64,000 nt of DNA. It comes from Paracraurococcus sp042666655. GTDB taxonomy: Bacteria; Pseudomonadota; Alphaproteobacteria; Acetobacterales; Acetobacteraceae. Positions within the stretch are counted from its first letter, which is position 1, and the number at the start of each line of letters is the position of its first letter. The stretch is from contig NZ_JBHTDE010000002.1 of assembly GCF_042666655.1 (NCBI RefSeq), forward strand, positions 620,001 to 684,000, in the 5' to 3' direction. Positions 1 to 9,579 of the stretch are shown piece by piece. The notes below the pieces were generated by a model, which saw nothing but the letters and a program-made list of their open reading frames with translations, searched no databases and had not been told where the DNA came from. Made by a program: the position numbers and the translations under genes.

Positions 1-2
1 TC

Positions 3-1181
<1,179 letters not shown>

Positions 1182-1188
1182 GCACGGC

Positions 1189-1719
1189 ATGCGGGTCGCC
1201 CCGACCGTCCCGATGCCCGGGCGGCTGGTCCGCACCGGGCGGCTGACCCTGGTCCCGCCGGGCAAGGAGAACCTGCCCGACCTGATCCGCCTGAAGTCGG
1301 ATGCGCGGGTCTTCGAGCTGATGCTGCATGGCGTCCGCTCGGAGGACCGCACGCGGGACGAACTCGAGGACGACATCGAGTTCTGGCGGGTGCGCGGCTA
1401 TGGCACCTGGTGCGTCTACGAAACCGCGACCGGCGAGTTCCTCGGCATCGCCGGGCTGATGGAACGGCCGGATGGCCGCGGCGTGGCGATGCGCTTCGCG
1501 CTCTGGCCGGAATGCCGCGGCAAGGGCTATGCGCGGGAGGCAGCGAAGGCCGGGCTCGATTTCGGCCATCGCGTCGGCCTGCCGCGCATCATCGCCGTCG
1601 CCTGGGCGGAGAACCTGGCGTCGCGGACGGTGCTGCAGGACATCGGCATGGTGGAGTGCGATGCCTTCACCTACCGCGGGCGGCGAATGATCGTCTATGA
1701 AAGCCTTCGCCCGGCCTGA
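1189..1719 (+). CDS. GNAT family N-acetyltransferase (RimJ/RimL-like)
   Basis: Predicted acetyl-CoA-dependent N-acetyltransferase of 176 residues. The N-terminus TGRLTLVPPGKENLPDL, the ALWPECRGKGYAREAAKAGL acetyl-CoA loop (R/Q-x-x-G-x-G/A type) and the C-terminal WAENLASRTVLQDIGM helix are typical of the RimJ/RimL subgroup that acetylates protein or small-molecule amines. The substrate cannot be read from sequence. It follows ettA by 7 nt and probably shares its transcript. It ends 9 nt before the converging stop of the next minus-strand gene, and the two stop codons sit in a CCTGA...TCAGG inverted repeat. Confidence 0.85.
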   Translation: MRVAPTVPMPGRLVRTGRLTLVPPGKENLPDLIRLKSDARVFELMLHGVRSEDRTRDELEDDIEFWRVRGYGTWCVYETATGEFLGIAGLMERPDGRGVAMRFALWPECRGKGYAREAAKAGLDFGHRVGLPRIIAVAWAENLASRTVLQDIGMVECDAFTYRGRRMIVYESLRPA

Positions 1720-1728
1720 TCCCTGCCG

Positions 1729-2709
1729 TCAGGGCTGCAGGCGGACCCCGGTCTGCGCGACGATCCGCTGGTAGGTCGCATATTCCCGCTCCATGAAGGC
1801 GCGTGCCGTCGCCAGGTCGTTCGGCCCGGCCGGCGGCTCGTGCCCCGCGGTCAGCATGCGGTCCCGCACGATCGGCTCCGCCAGGGTCCGCAGCAAGGCC
1901 TGGTTCAGCGCCTCCGCCACCCGCGGCGGCATGCCGGCCGGGCCGATCAGCAGGAAGAAGCCGCCGTTGTCGAAGCCCGGCACGCCGAGCTCGCCCAGCG
2001 TCGGGATGTCCGGATAGAGCGGGAAGCGCCGGTCGCCGACCATGGCGATGCCGCGGATCTTGCCGTCGCGCAGCAACGGCGTGGCGGAGGCGAGGGCGGC
2101 GATGCCGAATTGCGCTTCCCCCGTCATGATCGATTGCACCATCTGCGCGCCGCTGCGGTAGGGCACATGGACGTAGCGGGTGCCGAAGGCCTGGGCGAGC
2201 ATCTCCGCCCGCAGGTGCAGCACGCCGCCGACGCCGGAACTGGCATAGGTCAGCGCATCGGGCGCGGCGCGGCGCAGCGTCTCCAGCACCGCCCCGGGCG
2301 TGCGGCCGGGCAGGCTCTCGGTCACGACCAGCACGCCGGGCGGGGTGCTGACGATGCCGATATGGGTGAAGTCGGCGACCGGGTCGTAGCGGGTGCCGCC
2401 GATCATCGCCGCCGGCGCGGCGGCTGCGGCGCCGGTTTCCGTCATCATAATCGTGTAGCCATCGGCCGGCTGGCGCTTCAGCCATTCGGTGGCGATGACG
2501 CCGGCGGCGCCCGGCCGGTTGTCCACCAGCATCCGCGCCTCCGGCCCCAGATGGGACGGCATCCGGTCGGCCAGGATGCGGGCGGCGATGTCGGTGCTGC
2601 CGCCGGGCGCGTAGCCGGTGACCAGGGTGATGGGGCGGTCGGGGAAGGCACCGGCCGCGGCGGGCAGCAGGGCAGCGAGCAAGGCAAGGCCAAGGCTTCG
2701 GCGACGCAT
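1729..2709 (-). CDS. Bug-family (tripartite tricarboxylate transporter) substrate-binding protein
   Basis: Periplasmic solute receptor of 326 residues in the Bug/TctC family, which binds carboxylates and other small acids. The start MRRRSLGLALLAALLPAAAGA gives a clean signal peptide, with GGGAGG 8 nt upstream of the ATG. Mature landmarks are FPDRPITLVTGYAPGGSTD, VDNRPGAAGVIATEWL, YASSGVGGVLHL and HVPYRSGAQM, in the usual order. An open frame runs further upstream to 2910 but adds residues without signal-peptide character. No tctA/tctB membrane genes are nearby, so it is an orphan receptor with unknown ligand. Confidence 0.92.
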   Translation of the reverse strand: MRRRSLGLALLAALLPAAAGAFPDRPITLVTGYAPGGSTDIAARILADRMPSHLGPEARMLVDNRPGAAGVIATEWLKRQPADGYTIMMTETGAAAAAPAAMIGGTRYDPVADFTHIGIVSTPPGVLVVTESLPGRTPGAVLETLRRAAPDALTYASSGVGGVLHLRAEMLAQAFGTRYVHVPYRSGAQMVQSIMTGEAQFGIAALASATPLLRDGKIRGIAMVGDRRFPLYPDIPTLGELGVPGFDNGGFFLLIGPAGMPPRVAEALNQALLRTLAEPIVRDRMLTAGHEPPAGPNDLATARAFMEREYATYQRIVAQTGVRLQP

Positions 2710-2982
2710 GGTTGATGTCCTCCCGTTTGGTCTGCTTGACTCCAGCAGAGCATTCCCTGACCGGTGCTGGAAGCATGTCGCGGCGGCAGGCGCCAACCGC
2801 CGGGCCCGCACCGTCGAAACCTCGGGTGGAGCGCGCCGCCGGCCGGGAAAGGGCCTGGTGGCGACGCTCATGGCACAACTCGCGGCGTGCCGCGGCGACG
2901 TATGGTGCACCGGTCACCGGAGTGTCGCGTGCGTTGACCTGGTCGGCGGCGCTAAGCCCGCCCGATTGCCGAAGGAGGATTG

Positions 2983-4161
2983 ATGCCGATGCCCCCCGTG
3001 CCGCCGCGCCCCGCCAGCTACGACAAGACGGTCGCCCTCGTCCTGCAGGGCGGCGGCGCGCTCGGCAGCTACCAGGCCGGGGTCTATGAGGCACTCGCCG
3101 GGTCCGACTACCTGCCCGATTGGGTGGCCGGCATCTCGATCGGCGCGATCAACGCCGCGATCATCGCCGGCAACGCACCGGGCGACCGGGTGGCCAGGCT
3201 GCGGCAGTTCTGGGAAGGCATCACCGCGCCGGCCACCGCCATCGCCGGGTGCTGGCAGGGCGCACTGGCGGCGGGCTGGGCGGATCACCGCCAGCTCGGT
3301 GCCGCGAGTGCCCTGCTGCTCGGCCAGCCCGGCTTCTTCGCGCCACGCCCGGCGGTGGAATGGCTGCTCGGGCCCGAGCCGGTCAGCTACTACGACACCG
3401 CCGCATTGAAGGGCACGCTGGAAGCCCTGATCGATTTCGACCGGATCAACGCGAAGGAGACGCGCTTCAGCGTCGGCGCGGTGAATGTCCGCACCGGCAA
3501 TTTCGCCTATTTCGATAATGCCAGGATGGTCATCCGGCCGGAGCACGTGATGGCGAGCGGCGCCCTGCCGCCCGGCTTCCCGGCGGTCGAGATCGACGGC
3601 GAGCACTACTGGGATGGCGGCCTGGTTTCCAACACCCCGTTGCAATACGTGCTGGACTATGTCCCGCGCAGCAGCCGGCTGACCTTCCAGGTGGACGTCT
3701 TCCCCTCCCGCGGGCAATTGCCGACGACGCTGGCCGAGGTCGCGGAGCGCGAGAAGGACATCCGCTATTCCAGCCGCACCCGCGCGGCGACCGACACGCA
3801 GCGCTTCGCGCATGACCTGCGGCACAACATCAACCTGTTGTTCGAAAAGCTGCCGGAGGCGCTGCGGGCGACGCCGGAGGCGCAGTTCCTCTATGCCTAT
3901 GGCTGCGTCACCACCATGGACATCGTCCAGCTGATCTACCGGCCGGCCGAACCGCAGGGCCAAGCCAAGGACTACGAGTTCAGCCGCCAGACGATGCAGG
4001 AGCGTTGGGCGGCCGGGCGGGCCGATGCGGCCGACGCCCTGGCCGCCTCGCCCTGGCTGGCGCCGATGGCGGAGGAGGTCGGCGCCCGCACCTTCGACCT
4101 GCATGCGCCGGCGGGCCGGCTGGAAGCGGGCAGCCCGCGGACGCCGCGCAGCGCTGCCTGA
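2983..4161 (+). CDS. Patatin-like phospholipase family protein
   Basis: Predicted serine acyl-hydrolase of 392 residues. The patatin oxyanion loop LVLQGGGALGSYQAGV lies near residue 20. The nucleophile elbow GISIG has Ser52, and the catalytic dyad aspartate is in the DGG motif (Asp211, followed by LVSNTPL). The C-terminal region (DVFPSRGQLP to FSRQTMQERW) resembles the extended patatins that carry a DUF3734-like tail. AGGAGG at 2973-2978 precedes the ATG at 2983; an ATG at 2989 is an alternative, and a TTG codon lies immediately before 2983. No signal peptide, so probably cytoplasmic or membrane-associated. It converges with mlaC with only 6 nt between stops. Confidence 0.9.
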   Translation: MPMPPVPPRPASYDKTVALVLQGGGALGSYQAGVYEALAGSDYLPDWVAGISIGAINAAIIAGNAPGDRVARLRQFWEGITAPATAIAGCWQGALAAGWADHRQLGAASALLLGQPGFFAPRPAVEWLLGPEPVSYYDTAALKGTLEALIDFDRINAKETRFSVGAVNVRTGNFAYFDNARMVIRPEHVMASGALPPGFPAVEIDGEHYWDGGLVSNTPLQYVLDYVPRSSRLTFQVDVFPSRGQLPTTLAEVAEREKDIRYSSRTRAATDTQRFAHDLRHNINLLFEKLPEALRATPEAQFLYAYGCVTTMDIVQLIYRPAEPQGQAKDYEFSRQTMQERWAAGRADAADALAASPWLAPMAEEVGARTFDLHAPAGRLEAGSPRTPRSAA

Positions 4162-4167
4162 CGGGCG

Positions 4168-4803
4168 TCAGCGCGCCCCCTGTTCCCGCGCCGCGAGCTG
4201 CTGGATCTGCCGCTTCATCGCCGTCAGCAGGGCGGCGACCGACCCGTTGTTCTGCTGGATCACGGCGGAATACTCGCTCCGCTGGGTCAGCCGGAGCGAG
4301 GTGCCCTCGGCGATCACGTCGACGATCTTGGGCTGGCCACCGACGTCGCCGACACGCCAGTCGAGCGCGAAGGGCGCGCTGTTCGGCCGTTCAATGATGG
4401 TGTTGACCAGGACGTCGTCCTCGGTCCGCAGCTGGCTGCGGCCGAGCGAGAAGCGCACGCCCTGGTACTCGCCGAAGCGGGCCGAAAGGTTGCGGATCAG
4501 CGTTTCCTCGAACAGCTTCACATATTCGGCCTGTTCGGCCGGCGTCGCCTGGCGCCACCAGCGGCCGAGGATGAAGCGGCCGACGCCCTCGATGTCGACC
4601 GCCTTGCGCAGCACCGCCGCGACATGCAGCCGGCGGGTGGCGAGGTCCGACCTGGTGTCGTTGATGGCGGCGACCAGGTCTCGGCCGGTGGTCTGGATGA
4701 AGCTGGCGGCGCGGCCGATATCCTGCTGCGCCAGGGCGCGATGCGCCATGAAAGGCAGGCTGAGGCCGGCGCCCAGCAGCAGGCGGCGGGGGATTCGGGT
4801 CAT
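4168..4803 (-). CDS. mlaC: MlaC/Ttg2D family phospholipid-binding periplasmic protein
   Basis: Periplasmic lipid shuttle of the Mla system, which carries phospholipid between the outer-membrane MlaA complex and the inner-membrane MlaFEDB transporter. It has 211 residues with signal MTRIPRRLLLGAGLSLPFMA (a twin-arginine-like RR is present). The family landmarks VGRFILGRWWRQATPAEQ and YVKLFEETLIRNLSARF are visible, as is the C-terminal YSAVIQQNNGSVAALLTAMK. It lies 20 nt downstream of mlaA on the same strand, so the two form a short operon. MlaE and MlaF are not in the window; an MlaD homologue is about 20 kb away. Confidence 0.92.
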   Translation of the reverse strand: MTRIPRRLLLGAGLSLPFMAHRALAQQDIGRAASFIQTTGRDLVAAINDTRSDLATRRLHVAAVLRKAVDIEGVGRFILGRWWRQATPAEQAEYVKLFEETLIRNLSARFGEYQGVRFSLGRSQLRTEDDVLVNTIIERPNSAPFALDWRVGDVGGQPKIVDVIAEGTSLRLTQRSEYSAVIQQNNGSVAALLTAMKRQIQQLAAREQGAR

Positions 4804-4823
4804 TCTGGTCTCTCCCGGTCGGG

Positions 4824-5654
4824 TCAGCGCGGCGGCTCGGCGCTGGGCGCAGGGGGGGTGTAGCCGGTGCCGGTGCCGAAGCCAGTGCCGGTGGCGGCGG
4901 ACGGCGCCGTGGCGTCGTTGGCGTTGCGGATCTCGGCGTTACGGCGCTGGCGATAGGCGCTGCGCAGCGTCGCGTAGGGATCGAGCGATTCCTTGTTGAC
5001 GATGTCGAGCACCTCGATGAGCGATTCGCGGGCGTCCACGACGGTCAGGCCGGCGCGGGTGTAGGTCAGCGCGTCGACCGTGACGCCCTGGCCGACCCAG
5101 GTCAGCGGGTCGCTGGCGATGCCCATGCCGGCGCCGACGAGGTCACGCGGATTGGACGGGCCGAGGACGGGGATGAACAGGTAGGCGCCTTCGCCGACGC
5201 CCCAGACCGCCAGGGTCTGGCCGTAATCCTCGGTATGGCCCTTGACCCCGAACCGACTGCCGGCGACGTCGAAGATGCCGCCGATGCCCAGGGTGGAATT
5301 GATCAGGAAGCGTCCAAGCGTGTCGCCGGCGCGGCGCGGTTCGCCCTGCAGCATGTCGTTGGCCAGGATGACCGGCGTGCGCAGGTTGCCCAGCACGTTG
5401 CGGATGCCGGTGCGGACCGGCTGCGGCACCACGTCGCGATAGGCCACGGCGACCGGCCGCAGGATTACCCGGTCGATACCCTGGTGCACCGCGAACATGC
5501 GGCGGTTGAAGGGCTCGATCGGATCGTTGGTCTGCTTGAATTCGGCGACCTCATCCGGATCGCTCGGGTCTGGCCTGGCGGCGCAGCCAGCCACGAGCGC
5601 CAGCGCCAGCAGCGCGACGGTGAAGCGGGTTCGAAACGGCATCATCGGGCGCAT
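4824..5654 (-). CDS. mlaA: MlaA/VacJ family outer-membrane lipoprotein
   Basis: Outer-membrane lipoprotein of 276 residues that removes misplaced phospholipid from the outer leaflet. The signal peptide ends in the lipobox LVAGC. The family signature NDPIEPFNRRMFAVHQGIDR follows, then FLINSTLGIGGIFDVA, YGQTLAVWGVGEGAYLFIPV and LGPSNPRDLVG. The last 40 residues are a low-complexity Gly/Thr/Pro tail. The ATG at 5654 was chosen; a TTG at 5660 is in frame, and AAGAGG lies about 12 nt upstream. mlaC follows. The start is preceded by an inverted repeat at 5671-5689 that could form a leader hairpin or operator. Confidence 0.93.
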   Translation of the reverse strand: MRPMMPFRTRFTVALLALALVAGCAARPDPSDPDEVAEFKQTNDPIEPFNRRMFAVHQGIDRVILRPVAVAYRDVVPQPVRTGIRNVLGNLRTPVILANDMLQGEPRRAGDTLGRFLINSTLGIGGIFDVAGSRFGVKGHTEDYGQTLAVWGVGEGAYLFIPVLGPSNPRDLVGAGMGIASDPLTWVGQGVTVDALTYTRAGLTVVDARESLIEVLDIVNKESLDPYATLRSAYRQRRNAEIRNANDATAPSAATGTGFGTGTGYTPPAPSAEPPR

Positions 5655-5670
5655 CGGCAACCTGGACCTC

Positions 5671-5689
5671 TTGCGTTAGAACAACGCAA
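5671..5689. promoter_or_regulatory. Inverted repeat upstream of mlaA
   Basis: TTGCGTT-N5-AACGCAA, perfect 7-bp arms, 17-35 nt upstream of the mlaA ATG and directly before its purine-rich AAGAGG. It could be an operator or a leader hairpin; the sequence does not decide which. Confidence 0.4.
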
Positions 5690-5753
5690 TAACATGTCGT
5701 GGCGCATAGCGCGCGGGCATTCAACCCGACGCTACGCCCCACGACCACCATGG

Positions 5754-5777
5754 CCATTATGACCGTTGGGATAATGG
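5754..5777. promoter_or_regulatory. Inverted repeat in the mlaA/metF divergent intergenic region
   Basis: CCATTAT-N10-ATAATGG, perfect 7-bp arms, in the otherwise featureless 284-bp gap between divergent mlaA and metF. The right arm includes GATAAT, a plausible -10 element reading toward metF about 165 nt away. No S-adenosylmethionine riboswitch fold was recognised in this leader. Confidence 0.35.
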
Positions 5778-5938
5778 TGCAACGCCACAAACTGTATCCG
5801 GTGCCCTGCTGACGGAGAGGTTGACCGGATTGGCGCCCCGGCGGGGTGGCTCCGGCTCCGTCCCCTCCCCATTACACGTCACCCGGCGATACAGGGCCGG
5901 CTGTTCCAGGCGACACGATCCCAGGCTAGTAGGAAAGT

Positions 5939-6919
5939 ATGGACCAGACCCTCAACGCGCCGGTCGACCGGCGCCTCCCCGACGCCACCCGCGGCACGCT
6001 GCAGCGCTGGCTGACCGGCCCGCGCGTCGATGGCCTGCCACAGCTTGCCGCCCTGCCGGCCCCGGCGCTGTCCTTCGAATTCTTCCCGCCGAAGACCGAC
6101 GCGCTGGAGACCCAGCTCTGGGCCTGCATCCGGCGGCTGGAGCCGCTGGCGCCGCAATTCGTCTCGGTCACCTATGGCGCCGGCGGCACCACCCAGGCAC
6201 GGACCCACGCGACGCTCAGCCGGATCGTGCAGGAGACCTCGCTAACCCCGGCGGCGCACCTGACCTGCGTCGGCGCCTCGCGTGGCGAGGTCGACGACGT
6301 CGCCCGGGCCTATTGGGCAGCCGGCGTCCGCCATATCGTGGCGCTGCGCGGCGACCCGCCGGTCGGGGCCGAGCGCTACGAGGCGCATCCGGAGGGCTAT
6401 GCCTACGCCGCCGACCTGGTCGCCGGGCTAAGCCGGGTGGCGCCCTTCGAGATCAGCGTCGCCGCCTACCCGGAGATGCACCCGACCGCGCTGTCGGCCG
6501 AGCACGACCTGGACAACCTGAAGCGCAAGATCGATGCCGGGGCGACCCGCGCCATCACCCAGTACTTCTTCGACACCGACATCTTCCTGCGCTTCCTCGA
6601 CCGCTGCCTGGCGGCCGGGATCACCGTGCCGATCGTGCCGGGCATCATGCCGGTCTCCAACTTCACCCAGATGAAGAAATTCTCCGCCATGTGCGGCGCC
6701 GGCGTGCCGGACTGGATGGGCCGGCTGTTCGAGGGGCTGGAGGACGACGTCGAGACCCGCCGCATGGTGGCGAGCGTGGTGGCGGCCGAGCAGGTACGTC
6801 TGCTGCAGGCCAACGGGGTGGACGAGTTCCACTTCTACACGCTGAACCGGTCCGACCTGGTCTATGCCATCGCCCATATCCTGGGGGCGCGGCCAGCCAA
6901 GGCGCCTACCTCGGCCTGA
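5939..6919 (+). CDS. metF: 5,10-Methylenetetrahydrofolate reductase
   Basis: FAD-dependent reductase that makes 5-methyltetrahydrofolate, the methyl donor for methionine synthesis. It has 326 residues, slightly longer than the usual about 295 because of an N-terminal extension of about 40 residues before ALSFEFFPPKT. Family motifs are present in order: SVTYGAGGTT, HLTCVGASRGEV, IVALRGDPP, KRKIDAGATRAITQYFFD, VPIVPGIMPV and FHFYTLNRSDLVYAIAHILG. It is monocistronic and divergent from mlaA. About 200 bp after it hold no recognisable gene before the converging Bug receptor. Confidence 0.95.
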   Translation: MDQTLNAPVDRRLPDATRGTLQRWLTGPRVDGLPQLAALPAPALSFEFFPPKTDALETQLWACIRRLEPLAPQFVSVTYGAGGTTQARTHATLSRIVQETSLTPAAHLTCVGASRGEVDDVARAYWAAGVRHIVALRGDPPVGAERYEAHPEGYAYAADLVAGLSRVAPFEISVAAYPEMHPTALSAEHDLDNLKRKIDAGATRAITQYFFDTDIFLRFLDRCLAAGITVPIVPGIMPVSNFTQMKKFSAMCGAGVPDWMGRLFEGLEDDVETRRMVASVVAAEQVRLLQANGVDEFHFYTLNRSDLVYAIAHILGARPAKAPTSA

Positions 6920-7122
6920 TGCACGGCGCGCGGCAGGGCGCGATGACCATGGCGGCGCCGGGTTCGGCCGGCGCGTTGCCGCCGAGGTGGGCCTGCCCGG
7001 CGTCGTCGGCCGGGCGCGGATGCCGGGTTCTGCCAGGATTGCCGCCAGGGCCTCCCGCAGCCGGGTGATGGCGGGGGCCATGGGCAGCGTTCGCGGTCTC
7101 CGGCCGAGGAGCGCGCTGCGGG

Positions 7123-8094
7123 TCATTCGACCTTGATCCCTTCGGCCAGGATAAGCCCGCCCATGCGGGCCCGCTGGTCGGCGAAGAAGGCGGCGAATTC
7201 GGCCGGGCCGCTGCCGACCGGAATCATGCCGATCTCGCCCAGCCGCTTGACCGCGACCGGGTCGCGCATGCCGGCCTGGGCGGCTTCCGACAGCCGGGCG
7301 ATGACCGGTGCCGGCGTCCCGCTGGGCGCATAGAAGCCGAGCCAGTCGGCGACGTCGAAATCGGCGAAACCCTGTTCCTGCACGGTCGGCACCTCCGGCA
7401 GGTTGGGCAGGCGGGTGGCGATGCTGACCGCCAAGGCGCGCAGCCGCCCCTCCAGCACCAGCGGCGTCGCCGAGGGCAGGGTGGAGAAGACGAATTCGGC
7501 ATCGCCCGCCAGGATGCCGGCGATCGAGGCGGCGCCGCCGCGGTAGGAGACGTGGTTGGCGGAAACGCCCGCCCGGCGCAGCAGCAGCGCCGGCGCCAGA
7601 TGCGTCGCCGTGCCGACACCGGAGGAAGCATAGGGGATCTGCCCCGGCGCCGCGCGCAGCCGCGCCAGCAGCGCCGGCAGGTCCTTCGAAGGATGGTCGG
7701 CCCGGACCACGCAGAGCAGGGGCGAGCGCACCATCTGGCTGATCGGCGTCAACTGCCTGGCGAAATCATAGGGCAGGCTGGGGATCAGCAAGTGGTTGAC
7801 CGAACCGCCGGCGGTATCGGCCAGCGTGGTATAGCCGTCCGGCGCGGCCTGGGCGACCACGCCGGCGCCGACCGAGCCGCTGGCACCGGCCCGGTTCTCC
7901 AGCACCACCGGCTGGCCGAGCACCCGTTGCATCGCGGGGGCCGCCAGCCGCATCGGGATATCGGCGCCGCCGCCCGGCGGCCAGGAGATGACGATGCGGA
8001 CGGCACGGCTGGGCCAGTCCGGCTGCGCCCGGGCGACGAGCGGCACGGCGAGCATGGCGGCGACCAGCGGTCTGCGGCCGAACCGGGGTGTCAT
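7123..8094 (-). CDS. Bug-family (TTT) substrate-binding protein
   Basis: Periplasmic receptor of 323 residues. Signal MTPRFGRRPLVAAMLAVPLVARA, then WPSRAVRIVISWPPGGGADI, VLENRAGASGSVGAGVVAQA, YASSGVGTATHLA and HVSYRGGAASIAGILAGD, the standard Bug landmarks. GGAGG lies 5 nt before the ATG at 8094; the frame stays open upstream to 8277 without signal-peptide character. It is divergent from the PhyH-type dioxygenase with 116 bp between starts, suggesting a shared control region and possibly uptake of the dioxygenase substrate (inference). No TctA/TctB partner is visible. Confidence 0.92.
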   Translation of the reverse strand: MTPRFGRRPLVAAMLAVPLVARAQPDWPSRAVRIVISWPPGGGADIPMRLAAPAMQRVLGQPVVLENRAGASGSVGAGVVAQAAPDGYTTLADTAGGSVNHLLIPSLPYDFARQLTPISQMVRSPLLCVVRADHPSKDLPALLARLRAAPGQIPYASSGVGTATHLAPALLLRRAGVSANHVSYRGGAASIAGILAGDAEFVFSTLPSATPLVLEGRLRALAVSIATRLPNLPEVPTVQEQGFADFDVADWLGFYAPSGTPAPVIARLSEAAQAGMRDPVAVKRLGEIGMIPVGSGPAEFAAFFADQRARMGGLILAEGIKVE

Positions 8095-8210
8095 GCGTTC
8101 CTCCGTGGTCTTTCCGCCATCCTGCCCTGCGCGCCGGCTGATGGGAAAGCCTTTGGTCCGGCGAGGCCCGGCGCTAGGATGCGGGAAACGTCCAGGAAGG
8201 GAGAAGGGCG

Positions 8211-9011
8211 ATGCGCCTGTCAGAAGACCAGGTCCGTCAATTCCACGAGGAAGGCTGGCTGTTCCTGCCGGAGACATTCTCCGCCGAGGAAGTCGCCGTG
8301 CTCCGCGACGAGGCGGAGGCGATCTACGCCGCCAACCGGCCGGAGATCTGGCGCGAGAAGTCCGGCGTGCCGCGCACCGCCTTCGCCGCGCATACCTACA
8401 ACGAGGCCTTCCGCCTGCTCGGCGCGCATCCGCGGCTGATCGAGCCGATCGAGCAGCTGTTCGGCGAGCAGCTCTACATGCACCAGTTCAAGATCAACGC
8501 GAAGGCGGCCTTCACCGGCGATGTCTGGCAGTGGCACCAGGATTACGGCACCTGGCTGCGCGACGACGGCATGCCGGAGCCGCGCGCCATGAACATCGCG
8601 GTCTTCCTCGATGAGGTGATGCCGATCAACGGCCCCTTGATGCTGATCCCGCGCAGCCAGGCGCATGGCAACCTGAAGGCCGGGCATGACCTCAGCACCA
8701 CCTCCTACCCGCTCTGGACGCTGGACGACCAGGTGGTGACGGAACTGGTGCAGGAGGGCGGGATCGTCGCCCCGACCGGCAAGCCGGGCGGCGTGCTGCT
8801 GTTCCACGGCAACCTGGTGCATGGCTCGGCGCCGAACATCACGCCCTATCCGCGGAAGATCGTCTACCTCACGCTCAACGCGGTCTCCAACCACATCCGC
8901 AAGCCGACCCGGCCGGAATGGATCGCCCATACCGATTTCGCGCCGATCCAGCCGGTGCCGGACGATGCGCTGACGCAGTATGCCCGGCGGTACCGCCAGG
9001 CGGCGGAGTGA
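8211..9011 (+). CDS. Phytanoyl-CoA dioxygenase (PhyH) family protein
   Basis: Fe(II)/2-oxoglutarate-dependent oxygenase of 266 residues. The metal triad is visible as H109-x-D111 in WHQDYGTW and H204 in HGSAPN, with R215 (YPRKIVYLT) placed to hold 2-oxoglutarate. The N-terminal FHEEGWLFLPETFSAEEVAVLRDEA is typical of bacterial PhyH proteins that hydroxylate small molecules rather than phytanoyl-CoA. GGGAGAAGGG precedes the ATG. It is divergent from a Bug receptor. A decayed copy of its 3' end lies about 600 bp downstream at about 9580-9700. Confidence 0.9.
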   Translation: MRLSEDQVRQFHEEGWLFLPETFSAEEVAVLRDEAEAIYAANRPEIWREKSGVPRTAFAAHTYNEAFRLLGAHPRLIEPIEQLFGEQLYMHQFKINAKAAFTGDVWQWHQDYGTWLRDDGMPEPRAMNIAVFLDEVMPINGPLMLIPRSQAHGNLKAGHDLSTTSYPLWTLDDQVVTELVQEGGIVAPTGKPGGVLLFHGNLVHGSAPNITPYPRKIVYLTLNAVSNHIRKPTRPEWIAHTDFAPIQPVPDDALTQYARRYRQAAE

Positions 9012-9050
9012 TGTTTGGCGGAGTTCGTACCCCGGCCTATATCGTGTCTT

Positions 9051-9548
9051 GTGCGAACCTCCTCATGGCTGCTGCTCCTCCTCGCCCTGGCCGGCGCCAT
9101 GCCGGCCAGGGCGTCCAACTGCGTTTCTCCACCGCGGCCCGGCATCGACTGGCGCCGCTGCCTGCTGGAGGCGCGGGACTTCCGCGGCGTCGACCTGACC
9201 GGGGCGGTGTTGCGGGATGCATCCCTGTCGCGCAGTGACCTGCGCGGCGCCGTGCTGCGGGATGTGGTCGGCTATACCTCCCGCTTCGTTGCCGCCGACC
9301 TGCGGGATGCCGACCTGGGCGGGGCGGAACTGCTGCGGGCCGACATGACCCGGGCCAATCTCGGCAAGGCGCGGCTGGCGGGCGCGGACCTCCGGCGCGT
9401 CCGCTTCTTTCGCGCCGACCTGCGCGGCGCCGACCTGACCGGCGCCCGCATCGACGGCGCGGATTTCCTGCATGCGCAGCTCGGCGGGGCGCGCTGGGTG
9501 GACGGCAAGCAGATCTGCGCCGCCGGATCGGAAGGTGCCTGCCGCTGA
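9051..9548 (+). CDS. Exported pentapeptide-repeat protein
   Basis: 165-residue protein with a signal peptide (VRTSSWLLLLLALAGAMPARA) followed by tandem A(D/N)LxX repeats from about residue 40 to 145, for example LRDADLGGAELLRADMTRA. These would fold as a right-handed quadrilateral beta-helix. Cysteines near both ends of the mature chain (SNC, then RRC and QICAAG...ACR) could form disulfides in the periplasm. The GTG at 9051 was chosen because it opens the signal peptide; a TTG at 9015 would add 12 unlikely residues. There is no clear Shine-Dalgarno. Function unknown; pentapeptide proteins are mostly scaffolds or interaction modules. Confidence 0.78.
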   Translation: MRTSSWLLLLLALAGAMPARASNCVSPPRPGIDWRRCLLEARDFRGVDLTGAVLRDASLSRSDLRGAVLRDVVGYTSRFVAADLRDADLGGAELLRADMTRANLGKARLAGADLRRVRFFRADLRGADLTGARIDGADFLHAQLGGARWVDGKQICAAGSEGACR

Positions 9549-9579
9549 GCGGTCGCCCGTCCCGCCCGAAGGGCAGGAT

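Noticed and set aside
5778..5938. Possible S-adenosylmethionine or S-adenosylhomocysteine riboswitch before metF
   Set aside because: GC-rich stems exist, but I cannot assemble the conserved core of any known class.
6920..7122. Possible minus-strand gene fragment (MAPAITRLREALAAILAEPG region)
   Set aside because: About 50 codons with no family match I recognise, overlapping the Bug receptor end; not enough for a gene or pseudogene call.
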